From NCBI RefSeq assembly GCF_963457605.1, contig NZ_OY735139.1:1240001-1304000 (forward strand): 64,000 bases of DNA, in the 5' to 3' direction. This DNA is from an uncultured Gellertiella sp. (lineage in GTDB: Bacteria; Pseudomonadota; Alphaproteobacteria; Rhizobiales; Rhizobiaceae). Position numbers and translations under genes: made by a program. Positions 57,332 through 64,000 of this stretch are shown piece after piece (within the stretch, counting starts at the first letter, position 1; each line of letters opens with the position of its first letter). The notes below the pieces were generated by a model. The model was not told the origin of the DNA. It saw only the letters and a list, made by a program, of their open reading frames with translations, and searched no databases.

Positions 57332-59275
57332 ATGGCTGCAAGACCGGGCGCGACACTGACCGCTGAGGGCGCGGATTTTGCCATCCATGCACCCGATGCA
57401 GGACTTGTCGAGCTTTGCCTCTACGATGGCGATACCGTGACCCGCCGCCTGCCGATGGATCGCGATGGCAAGCTGCACCGGCTGTCGGTGGCCGGACTGG
57501 CGGAAGGTCAGCGCTACGGCCTTCGCGCCCATGGCGTTTACGATCCCGCCCGCGGCCTGTGGTTCGATCCGGCAAAGCTGCTGGTCGATCCCCATGCGAC
57601 GGAACTCGACCGCCCGTTCCGTCATGATCCCCGCCTCTGCACCTTCGGCGCCGAGACCGGCGACATCGTGCCGCGCGCGATCCTGCGCCAGCACCCGCAG
57701 ACAAAGCCCGGGTCGCCGCTGTTTCGTCCGGGCGGGCTGATCTATGAGGTCGCCGTCAAGCCCTTCACCCGGCTCCATCCCGATATCCCGGAAGCAATCA
57801 GGGGCACGGTCGCAGCCCTTGCCCATCCTGCGGTAATTGCCCACCTCAAGCGTCTTCACGTCTCCGCCATCGAGCTGATGCCGGTCACCGCCTGGTTCGA
57901 CGAACGCCACCTGCCGCCGCTCGGCCTTGCCAATGGCTGGGGCTATAATCCGGTGGCGCTGATGGCGCTTGATCCCCGCCTCTGTCCGGGAGGCGTCCAG
58001 GAACTGCGCTCGACGGTTGCGGCACTTCGTGCCGAGGGGATTGGCACCATCCTCGATCTGGTCTTCAACCATACCGGCGAGAGCGACCGCCATGGCGCGA
58101 CGCTGTCGCTGCGCGGTCTCGACAATCTCTCCGCCTATCGCCATCTGCCCGGTGATCCCGCAACCCTCGTCAACGATACCGGTTGCGGCAATACGCTTGC
58201 CTGCGGAGAGCCTTTCATCCGGCAGCTGATTGTGGATTGCCTGCGCCATTTCGTGTTGAGCACAGGTGTTGACGGCTTCCGTTTCGACCTTGCGCCGATC
58301 CTGTTTCGCGTCGGCGAGGGGTTTGACGCTGCTGGCGAAACGGCCCGCGTGCTGCTTTCCGATCCCGTTCTGCATGACCGCGTGCTGATTGCCGAGCCCT
58401 GGGATATCGGCCCGGGCGGCTATCAGCTCGGCAATTTCCCGAACCGTTTTCTCGAATGGAACGACCGGGCGCGCGACACGCTGCGCCGGGTCTGGCGCGG
58501 CGACCGGGGGATGACGGGAGCGCTTGCCACCGTTCTGGCGGGGTCCTCCGATGTGTTTGCTCCCACGGGGCAAGAGGCGCGCGGCGTCACCTTCCTTGCC
58601 GCCCATGACGGCTTTACCCTGCTGGATCTCGTCTCCCATGACCACAAGCACAATGAGGCCAATGGCGAGGAGAACCGGGACGGCCACAACGAAAACCTGT
58701 CGTGGAACAATGGCACCGAAGGCGCGACCGACCGGCCCGAGGTGATCGCATCCCGCAGGCGCGATGTGAAGGCCCTGCTCTCCACCCTGTTTGCCACGCG
58801 CGGCACCATCATGCTGACGGCGGGTGACGAAGGCGGACGCAGCCAGCAAGGCAACAACAATGCCTATGCCCAGGACAATGCGCTGACCTGGCTCGACTGG
58901 GACCGGCAGGACACGGAACTCACCGCGCACACGGCTTTTCTGGCCTCGCTCAGAAGCCGTTTTGATGTCTTTCAGCAGACGAGCTTCTGGCCCGGTGATG
59001 GCGATGCGGTCGAATGGCTGCATCCCGACGGGATGGCTATGCGTCCGGATCTCTGGGAAAATCCGGAGGAAACTGGCCTTGCCATGATCCTGCGGACGGC
59101 GGACCGCTCGACCGGCCAGATGGTCCGCCTTGCCGTCCTCATCAACCGCGCGCCGCAATCACGCCATTTCACGATTGCCGGTACCTGGCAAGAACTTGCG
59201 CCTGACGCCGGACCCGCCATTTCGGGAGGCCTGCTGCTTTCGGCACGCGAGGTCCGCTTTCTGGTATGTGCATAG
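57332..59275 (+). CDS. glgX: Glycogen debranching enzyme GlgX
   Basis: GlgX hydrolyses alpha-1,6 branches left by phosphorylase. The 647-residue GH13 protein has a CBM48-type N-terminus (DFAIHAPDAGLVELCLYDG, GLRAHGVYDPARGLWFDPAKLLVDP), ELMPVTAWFDERHLPPLGL, LDLVFNHTGESD, nucleophile Asp in GVDGFRFDLAPIL, acid Glu in LIAEPWDIGPGGYQLGNFP, and VTFLAAHDGFTLLDLV. Its position after pgm suggests it is the last gene of the operon, 32 bases downstream. AAGGAG lies seven bases before the ATG. Confidence 0.95.
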   Translation: MAARPGATLTAEGADFAIHAPDAGLVELCLYDGDTVTRRLPMDRDGKLHRLSVAGLAEGQRYGLRAHGVYDPARGLWFDPAKLLVDPHATELDRPFRHDPRLCTFGAETGDIVPRAILRQHPQTKPGSPLFRPGGLIYEVAVKPFTRLHPDIPEAIRGTVAALAHPAVIAHLKRLHVSAIELMPVTAWFDERHLPPLGLANGWGYNPVALMALDPRLCPGGVQELRSTVAALRAEGIGTILDLVFNHTGESDRHGATLSLRGLDNLSAYRHLPGDPATLVNDTGCGNTLACGEPFIRQLIVDCLRHFVLSTGVDGFRFDLAPILFRVGEGFDAAGETARVLLSDPVLHDRVLIAEPWDIGPGGYQLGNFPNRFLEWNDRARDTLRRVWRGDRGMTGALATVLAGSSDVFAPTGQEARGVTFLAAHDGFTLLDLVSHDHKHNEANGEENRDGHNENLSWNNGTEGATDRPEVIASRRRDVKALLSTLFATRGTIMLTAGDEGGRSQQGNNNAYAQDNALTWLDWDRQDTELTAHTAFLASLRSRFDVFQQTSFWPGDGDAVEWLHPDGMAMRPDLWENPEETGLAMILRTADRSTGQMVRLAVLINRAPQSRHFTIAGTWQELAPDAGPAISGGLLLSAREVRFLVCA

Positions 59276-59351
59276 CGGTAAACGGATGGATTGCGACAAT
59301 CGCCGGGATCGGTATTAATTTCCCGAACTGTTCTCTGTAAAGGTGGGCGCG

Positions 59352-59837
59352 ATGGCAAACGAGATTTCACTGGCTGATGTCAGGAAAGAGATTGGCGTCA
59401 ATAGGGTTTCGCGATGGTTCGAGGTCACCCAGACCATGATCGACGCCTTCGCGGACGCGACCGAAGACCATCAGTTCATCCATACCGACCCCGTGCGGGC
59501 CGCGGCAGAAAGCCCGTTCGGCGGCACGATTGCGCATGGATTTCTCTCGGTGTCGCTGCTGAGCGCCATGAACTACGATTGCCTGCCGCATATACGCGAG
59601 CAGACAATGGGCATCAATTACGGCTTTGAAAAGCTGCGGTTCATGGCACCGGTGAAAACCGGGGCACGGGTGCGCGGCCATTTCACCCTGACGGAAGCCC
59701 GGTTTCGCGGTGCCGGCCTGTTGATGACCACCTATGATGTCAGCGTCGAAATCGAAGACGAGCGCAAGCCCGCCCTGACGGCCACCTGGATCACCATCGT
59801 CCAGTTCGACCCGAAGGACAGGCCGGAGGACGCCTGA
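59352..59837 (+). CDS. MaoC-like (R)-specific enoyl-CoA hydratase / NodN family
   Basis: This 161-residue hot-dog-fold protein has the hydratase-2 active site FADATEDHQFIHTDPVRAA, with Asp and His, followed by GGTIAHGFLSVSLLSAM. It probably hydrates a trans-2-enoyl-CoA; rhizobial NodN belongs to the same family. The frame begins with GTG at 59343, but the ATG at 59352 has AGGTGG at a good distance. Its stop overlaps the start of the DUF2332 gene (TGATG). Confidence 0.88.
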   Translation: MANEISLADVRKEIGVNRVSRWFEVTQTMIDAFADATEDHQFIHTDPVRAAAESPFGGTIAHGFLSVSLLSAMNYDCLPHIREQTMGINYGFEKLRFMAPVKTGARVRGHFTLTEARFRGAGLLMTTYDVSVEIEDERKPALTATWITIVQFDPKDRPEDA

Positions 59838-60880
59838 TGCAGGACAGGATACGCGACAGTTTCACAAAGCAGGCCGTCGAGTGCGACAGGCTGGATGCGC
59901 CTTTCATGGGCAGGCTGCTGCGCCTGCTTGCAAATTCGCTCAACGAAAACTCGCGGGTCGGGGCCGCCATCCTCAACTGGCCGGGCAATCCGCTGCCCGG
60001 CGGCGATGCGCTGGCCCTGCGGGTGGCGGGAGCCCTGCACGCGCTGGTTCTCGATGGCAACCGGGACCTGGGCGATGTCTATCCGCCCCATCAGGCGGAT
60101 GAAGCCGAAATCGCCGCCGCCTGCGAACGGGCACTTCAGTCCCATGCAGAGTTCATTCTCGCCCGCCTCGCCTCACCGCCGCAGACCAACGAAGTCCGCC
60201 GCTCCGGCCCGCTCTATGCGGGCCTGCTGGAAATCGCCCGGCAGACCGGAAAGCCGCTGCGGCTGCTTGAAATCGGTGCCAGTGCCGGCCTGAACCTCAT
60301 TCCGGACCACTATGGCTATCGCTTCGATGGCATTGCCTTCGGCAATGCCGAGGCACCGGTGCAGATTGCGCCCGACTGGCAGGGGCCGCGACCTCCATCT
60401 GTCAGACTTGCGATCTCGGGACGCGGTGGCTGCGACCTCAATCCCCTCTCCAGCACGGAAAAAGCCGACCGCGACCGGCTGCTTTCCTATCTCTGGGCCG
60501 GCCAGACGGACCGGCTGCAGCGCACCCGCGCGGCACTCGGACTTGCCGCGCGGATCGGCGCACCTGTCGAGAGGGCAGATGCCCTTCCCTGGCTCGATGC
60601 CCGCCTCGGCGACCGCAGGAAGGGCGAGGTGCGGGTGATCCTGCATTCGGTCGTCTGGCAATATTTCCCCGACAGCCTGAAGGCGCAGATGCAGGCGATG
60701 ATTTCCCGCCACGCGGCGGACGCGGATGAGGATCATCCCATCGCCTGGCTGTCGATGGAGGGCGACGGCAAGCCCGAGGGGGCCGCTGTCTCGCTTACCC
60801 TCTGGCCAGGCGGCGAGACCCGGGAACTTGGCCGGGCGGATTATCATGGCCGCTGGCTGCGCTGGACGGGGTGGCAATAG
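59837..60880 (+). CDS. DUF2332 family protein
   Basis: The 347-residue protein begins RIRDSFTKQAVECDRLDAPFMGRLLRLLA, listed only to mark residues 4-32. It carries GPLYAGLLEIARQTGKPLRLLEIGASAGLNL (residues 125-155), which resembles an S-adenosylmethionine-binding glycine loop (LEIGASAGLN). Later blocks are DRLLSYLWAGQTDRLQRTRAAL, VILHSVVWQYFP and AWLSMEG. The family has no established function; a methyltransferase-like fold is my inference from the glycine loop. It is coupled to the MaoC gene by a one-base overlap. Its 3' end overlaps the antitoxin gene on the other strand by 86 bases. Confidence 0.82.
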   Translation: MQDRIRDSFTKQAVECDRLDAPFMGRLLRLLANSLNENSRVGAAILNWPGNPLPGGDALALRVAGALHALVLDGNRDLGDVYPPHQADEAEIAAACERALQSHAEFILARLASPPQTNEVRRSGPLYAGLLEIARQTGKPLRLLEIGASAGLNLIPDHYGYRFDGIAFGNAEAPVQIAPDWQGPRPPSVRLAISGRGGCDLNPLSSTEKADRDRLLSYLWAGQTDRLQRTRAALGLAARIGAPVERADALPWLDARLGDRRKGEVRVILHSVVWQYFPDSLKAQMQAMISRHAADADEDHPIAWLSMEGDGKPEGAAVSLTLWPGGETRELGRADYHGRWLRWTGWQ

Positions 60881-61172
60881 CCTCCGCACTGGCCGCCATC
60901 GGCTGGATCGACAATTCCAACCCCAGCGCCTCCAGCACCTTCTGCACGGTTTCAAACCGCAGCTTCGACCCCGGCTTCAAGGCCTTGTACAGGCTTTCGC
61001 GGCTAAGTCCGGTTGCCTCGGAAATCTTCGCCATGCTGCGCGCCCGGGCGATATCCCCGAGCGCGGAGAGAAATGAGTCGGGATCTTCTTCTGCAAGGGC
61101 AACCCTGAGATATTCAATCTGCTGCTGTTCGTTCGCCAGATAGTCGGCAACATCAAACCGGGTAAACTTCAT
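60795..61172 (-). CDS. HigA-like antitoxin (putative addiction module antidote)
   Basis: This 125-residue protein begins FTRFDVADYLANEQQQIEYL and has an HTH region ALGDIARARSMAKISEATGL, then SRESLYKALKPGSKLRFETV. It matches the addiction-module antidote family (TIGR02684 type). The usual family end is near VLEALGLELSI; here about 35 further residues continue into sequence antisense to DUF2332. I chose the ATG at 61172, which gives an ATGA overlap with the toxin stop and has GGAGG five bases upstream. It would bind and neutralise the toxin and repress the pair. Confidence 0.85.
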   Translation of the reverse strand: MKFTRFDVADYLANEQQQIEYLRVALAEEDPDSFLSALGDIARARSMAKISEATGLSRESLYKALKPGSKLRFETVQKVLEALGLELSIQPMAASAEAIATPSSAASGHDNPPGQVPGSRRLARG

Positions 61173-61468
61173 CCTGCCCTCCATGTGCGTGCCATTTCGA
61201 CAGCACGTTTGATGTCGTCCCGCTGGCTCGACTTGTCGCCACCCGCCAGAAACAGGTAAACTACTGACCCCACGCGGGTATAATAGAGCCTGTAGCCGGG
61301 GCCGTGGTGAATACGCATCTCGTACAGGCCTCGTGCCACAGGTTTCGTATCGCCGAAATTCCCCTGTTCGGCCCGCCGCAGCCTTCGCACGATATGGGAC
61401 TGGGCAGAGGCATCCACCAGGTCGTGCAGAAAGCGCTCAAACTCTTCCGACAGCAATATTTCATACAT
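61169..61468 (-). CDS. HigB/RelE-type toxin (addiction module killer protein)
   Basis: This 99-residue protein has the family blocks SEEFERFLHDLVDASAQSHI, RRLRRAEQGNFGDTKPVARG and LYEMRIHHGPGYRLYYTR, ending FLAGGDKSSQRDDIKRAVEMA. It is the TIGR02683-type RelE-fold mRNA interferase that pairs with the antidote downstream. The ATG at 61468 is preferred over an in-frame TTG at 61492, because the latter would cover a candidate operator. The gene order toxin then antitoxin is typical of HigBA. Confidence 0.86.
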   Translation of the reverse strand: MYEILLSEEFERFLHDLVDASAQSHIVRRLRRAEQGNFGDTKPVARGLYEMRIHHGPGYRLYYTRVGSVVYLFLAGGDKSSQRDDIKRAVEMARTWRAG

Positions 61469-61474
61469 TAGCAC

Positions 61475-61490
61475 GTATCCAACTAGATAC
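61475..61490. promoter_or_regulatory. Candidate operator of the HigBA-like pair
   Basis: GTATC-CAACTA-GATAC is a dyad with five-base arms and a six-base spacer, seven bases upstream of the toxin start. CAC and GTG lie just outside in rough symmetry. Such pairs usually repress their own promoter, so this is a plausible site for the antitoxin. Confidence 0.5.
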
Positions 61491-61557
61491 AAGTGCGCCC
61501 AAAAAAACGCCCGATTCGCAGGAACCGGACGCTCTTTATATCATATATTTCTAATGT

Positions 61558-62112
61558 TCAGTGCGCGGCGTCTTCGGCGGATTCGTGCAGCATGCCGAAA
61601 ACGTAGGTGGCAAAGGAGCGCCAGACTTCGACGCGGAACACTTCTTCCGCCGTGCGGAAGAGCACCACTTCAGCCTTGCCGATCAGGGTGCGCGAGCAGC
61701 CACCGACCGGGAAGACCGAAAGCGACAGGTCCTGCGAGCAGCCACCATTGAGGGTATTTTCGGCAGCCGGACCGGAGACGATGATCGCATTGTTGCGGTG
61801 CGAGACATCCGCCGCCGAATGCAGCGCGCCGGATTTGCCCGCCTCGGCCACCAGATCGGCGCCGCTCTCGTCGATCACAAGCCATTCGTCCGGACCGATC
61901 CACAGAGCGTGGCGGCCATTGGCATAGGCCGAAGTCTTCGGACGGGTCGGCAGGCTGACACCAAGCGCGGTCGACAGCGCAGCAACGGAGGCGGCGGGTG
62001 CCCGCAGCGAGATCCGGCTTGCAGGAGCGGCAGGCGTCAGGCTTGCCACCGGCGAGCCACCCGTCAGGCCCTGAAGAACGCTCTTGCGGGTTGCGATATT
62101 CAGGTCAGCCAT
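61558..62112 (-). CDS. soxG: Sarcosine oxidase gamma subunit
   Basis: SoxG is the small subunit of heterotetrameric sarcosine oxidase, which demethylates sarcosine to glycine with tetrahydrofolate. The 184-residue protein shows the family blocks ALWIGPDEWLVI, DVSHRNNAIIVSGPAAENTLNGGC and a C-terminal FRVEVWRSFATYVFGML. I placed its start at the ATG 62112, where it overlaps the soxA end by eight bases; the frame open to 62241 is a soxA shadow. It lies last in the sox order soxBDAG, of which only A and G are in the window. Confidence 0.92.
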   Translation of the reverse strand: MADLNIATRKSVLQGLTGGSPVASLTPAAPASRISLRAPAASVAALSTALGVSLPTRPKTSAYANGRHALWIGPDEWLVIDESGADLVAEAGKSGALHSAADVSHRNNAIIVSGPAAENTLNGGCSQDLSLSVFPVGGCSRTLIGKAEVVLFRTAEEVFRVEVWRSFATYVFGMLHESAEDAAH

Positions 62113-64000
62113 GGATGCGTCCCCCTTCCTTGTCAAAGAATACCATGTCCGACACCTCGACCGCGATGGTGCGGTCGGCCATCGGCACATAGAGCGTTTT
62201 GCCCATGCGGGCCCGGCCATCGGCAACCAGCGCCATCGCAATCGAGCGACCGCAATTGCTCGACCAGTAGGACGAGGTCACGTGACCGAGCATGGTCATC
62301 GGCTTCGGCTCGTTCGGATCGGCGACGATTTGTGCGCCCTCTTCCAGCACCACGGACGGATCTTTGGTGAGGAGACCGACGAGCTGCTTGCGGCCTTCGC
62401 GCACCAGATCCGGACGCTTCAGACCACGAATGCCGACGAAATCGGGCTTCTTCTTCGAAACCGCCCAGGAAAGCGCGGCATCGTCAGGGGTGACGGTCCC
62501 GTCCGTATCCTGGCCGACGATGATATAGCCCTTCTCGGCGCGCAGCACGTGCATGGTTTCCGTGCCGTAAGGGCAGGCGCCCATCGGCTCGGCCCGGGCC
62601 CAGATTGCCTCCAGCACCGCCTGGCCATAATCGGCAGGCACGTTGACTTCGAAGCCGAGTTCGCCGGTGAACGACATGCGGAACAGCCGGGTCGGCACGC
62701 CGCAGATCCGGCCTTCGGCCACACTCATGTGGGGGAAAGCCTCGTTGGAAAGATCGATGCCCTCGACCAGCGGCGCGATGATCTCGCGGGCCTTCGGACC
62801 CTGGACGGCAATAACCGCCCATTGTTCGGTGGTGGAGGTCAGCCATACCTGCATCTCGGGGAATTCGGTCTGCAGGTAGTCTTCCATGTGCTGGAGAACG
62901 CGCGGCGCGCCGCCCGTCGTCGTCGTCACGTGGAAACGGTCCTCTGCCATCCGGCCGACGACACCGTCGTCATAGATGAAGCCGTCTTCGCGGGTCATGA
63001 TGCCGTAGCGGCAGCGACCGGGCTTCAGCGTATCCCAGGCATTGGTGTAGAGCAGGTTCAGGAACATCGCCGCATCCGGCCCGACCACTTCGATCTTGCC
63101 GAGGGTCGAGGCGTCGAAAATCCCGGCGACATCGCGCACGGTCCTGCATTCGCGGGCAACGGCCTGATGCATGTCTTCGCCGGCGCGCGCATAGAACCAG
63201 GCACGCTTCCAGTTGCCGACATCCTCGAACTCGGCACCTTTGGCCACTTCCCAGTCATGCAGCGCCGTCTTGCGGGCGGGATCGAACAGTTCGCCACGCG
63301 AGTGGTTGATGATCGTGCCGAAGGTGACGGGTGTATAGGGCTGGCGGAAGGTGGTGAGACCGACCTGCGGAATGTCCTTGCCGAGCATTTCGGCGGCAAT
63401 GGCCAGACCGTGCATGTTCGACATCTTGCCCTGGTCGGACGCCATGCCATTGGTTGTGAAGCGCTTGATATGCTCGATCGACTGCATGCCTTCGCGCACC
63501 GCCAGACGGATATCCTTGGCGCAGACATCATGCTGGAAGTCGACGAATGCCTTGACGGACGTGTCGGGGCCTGCGCCTTCGCCCGCGCCGATCATGCCGC
63601 CGGTCCAGGCAAAGGGGGCCTCGCCGGAGATCTCGACCTTCCCATCGCTTTCGGCACCCGAGGCGCGGGCCATCAGCTCGCCTGCGGCAAGGGCCTCCTC
63701 GATGGTTGCCTGCAGCGCATCGGTGCCATTGCAGGCCCCGACCGACAGTGCATCCTGGGCATAGGTGCCGGGCAGGAAGCGCTGGTGCTCCGCATCCCAG
63801 CGCAGCTTGCCGCGCGACTGGGAGAAGAGATGCACGGAGGGCGTCCAGCCAGCCGAGACCAGCAGCGAATCCACCGCGATCTTGCGGGTCGGGCCACCAT
63901 TGTGGCGACCGACGGTCATCGACGAGACGCGCAGCTTGCCGCCGACGGTCAGCACCGCATGGCCGGTCAGCACCTCGATGCCGAGCGAGCGGGCTTCGGC
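62105..64000 (-). CDS. soxA: Sarcosine oxidase alpha subunit (partial, cut by window end)
   Basis: The visible 631 residues are the C-terminal two thirds or so of an expected protein of about 1000. The first part belongs to the NAD-binding oxidoreductase region (LLVSAGWTPSVHLFSQSRG, QDALSVGACNGT). The rest is an aminomethyltransferase (GCV_T)-like domain that binds tetrahydrofolate (DWEVAKGAEFEDVGNWKRA, SFTGELGFEVNVPADYGQAV, LRAEKGYIIVGQDTDGTVTP, GHVTSSYWS). The frame is open right to base 64000, so the 5' end lies outside. It overlaps soxG by eight bases. Confidence 0.95.
   Translation of the reverse strand, partial: AEARSLGIEVLTGHAVLTVGGKLRVSSMTVGRHNGGPTRKIAVDSLLVSAGWTPSVHLFSQSRGKLRWDAEHQRFLPGTYAQDALSVGACNGTDALQATIEEALAAGELMARASGAESDGKVEISGEAPFAWTGGMIGAGEGAGPDTSVKAFVDFQHDVCAKDIRLAVREGMQSIEHIKRFTTNGMASDQGKMSNMHGLAIAAEMLGKDIPQVGLTTFRQPYTPVTFGTIINHSRGELFDPARKTALHDWEVAKGAEFEDVGNWKRAWFYARAGEDMHQAVARECRTVRDVAGIFDASTLGKIEVVGPDAAMFLNLLYTNAWDTLKPGRCRYGIMTREDGFIYDDGVVGRMAEDRFHVTTTTGGAPRVLQHMEDYLQTEFPEMQVWLTSTTEQWAVIAVQGPKAREIIAPLVEGIDLSNEAFPHMSVAEGRICGVPTRLFRMSFTGELGFEVNVPADYGQAVLEAIWARAEPMGACPYGTETMHVLRAEKGYIIVGQDTDGTVTPDDAALSWAVSKKKPDFVGIRGLKRPDLVREGRKQLVGLLTKDPSVVLEEGAQIVADPNEPKPMTMLGHVTSSYWSSNCGRSIAMALVADGRARMGKTLYVPMADRTIAVEVSDMVFFDKEGGRIHG

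Overview
The window is a GC-rich alphaproteobacterial chromosome segment, most likely from the family Rhizobiaceae (Rhizobium, Agrobacterium or a close relative). Supporting signs are an Omp10-type lipoprotein, a CpdR regulator, the aerobic cobFGHIJKLM cluster, the glgPBCA-pgm-glgX order, and a sarcosine oxidase soxAG end. Genus and species cannot be fixed from the sequence alone. Most of the window looks like conserved core genome; the accessory material is a few short insertions.

Layout. 1-5.6 kb: an Omp10-like lipoprotein, a 5'-nucleotidase-type phosphoesterase with a C-terminal LysM domain, ferrochelatase (hemH), and an SPFH/NfeD membrane pair. 5.6-8.7 kb: an AT-richer island with a cytosine methyltransferase and an Eco29kI-like GIY-YIG restriction endonuclease. 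The endonuclease has been split by an IS30-family element. 8.7-19 kb: kpsF, an outer-membrane barrel protein, a toxin-antitoxin pair whose toxin appears frameshifted at a run of eight A, galU, a lytic transglycosylase, an SGNH-like protein and an amino-acid permease. 17.5-24 kb: gltD and gltB with a small AbrB/VapB-like gene between them. 24-32 kb: threonine aldolase, an Hsp20 gene behind a sigma-32-type promoter and a possible RNA thermometer, a candidate small RNA, a lysophospholipase-like hydrolase, hisN, an N-formylglutamate amidohydrolase homologue, cpdR, tRNA-Val, a DmpA-type peptidase and an IclR regulator.

32.9-40.2 kb holds cobM, cobL, cobK, cobJ, cobI, cobH, cobG and cobF. Together they cover every step from precorrin-2 to hydrogenobyrinic acid in the oxygen-dependent B12 route. 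40.4-48 kb: a mannose-1-phosphate guanylyltransferase, an operon pairing a circularly permuted ATP-grasp/alpha-E protein with a transglutaminase-like protein (a predicted peptide or amide ligation system of unknown product), and two tandem TadG-like von Willebrand proteins. 48.2-59.3 kb: the full glycogen operon glgP-glgB-glgC-glgA-pgm-glgX. 59.3-64 kb: a MaoC-type hydratase, a DUF2332 protein, a second toxin-antitoxin pair, soxG, and a soxA cut by the window end.

The most interesting points are the IS30-split restriction gene whose C-terminal tail is still readable on the far side of the element, the frameshifted toxin, the heat-shock promoter/thermometer architecture, a three-hairpin candidate sRNA, a tail triplication at cobL, divergent cobK/cobL genes whose start codons overlap, and the ATP-grasp/alpha-E/transglutaminase operon. 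All calls come from reading the sequence; no database search was run.
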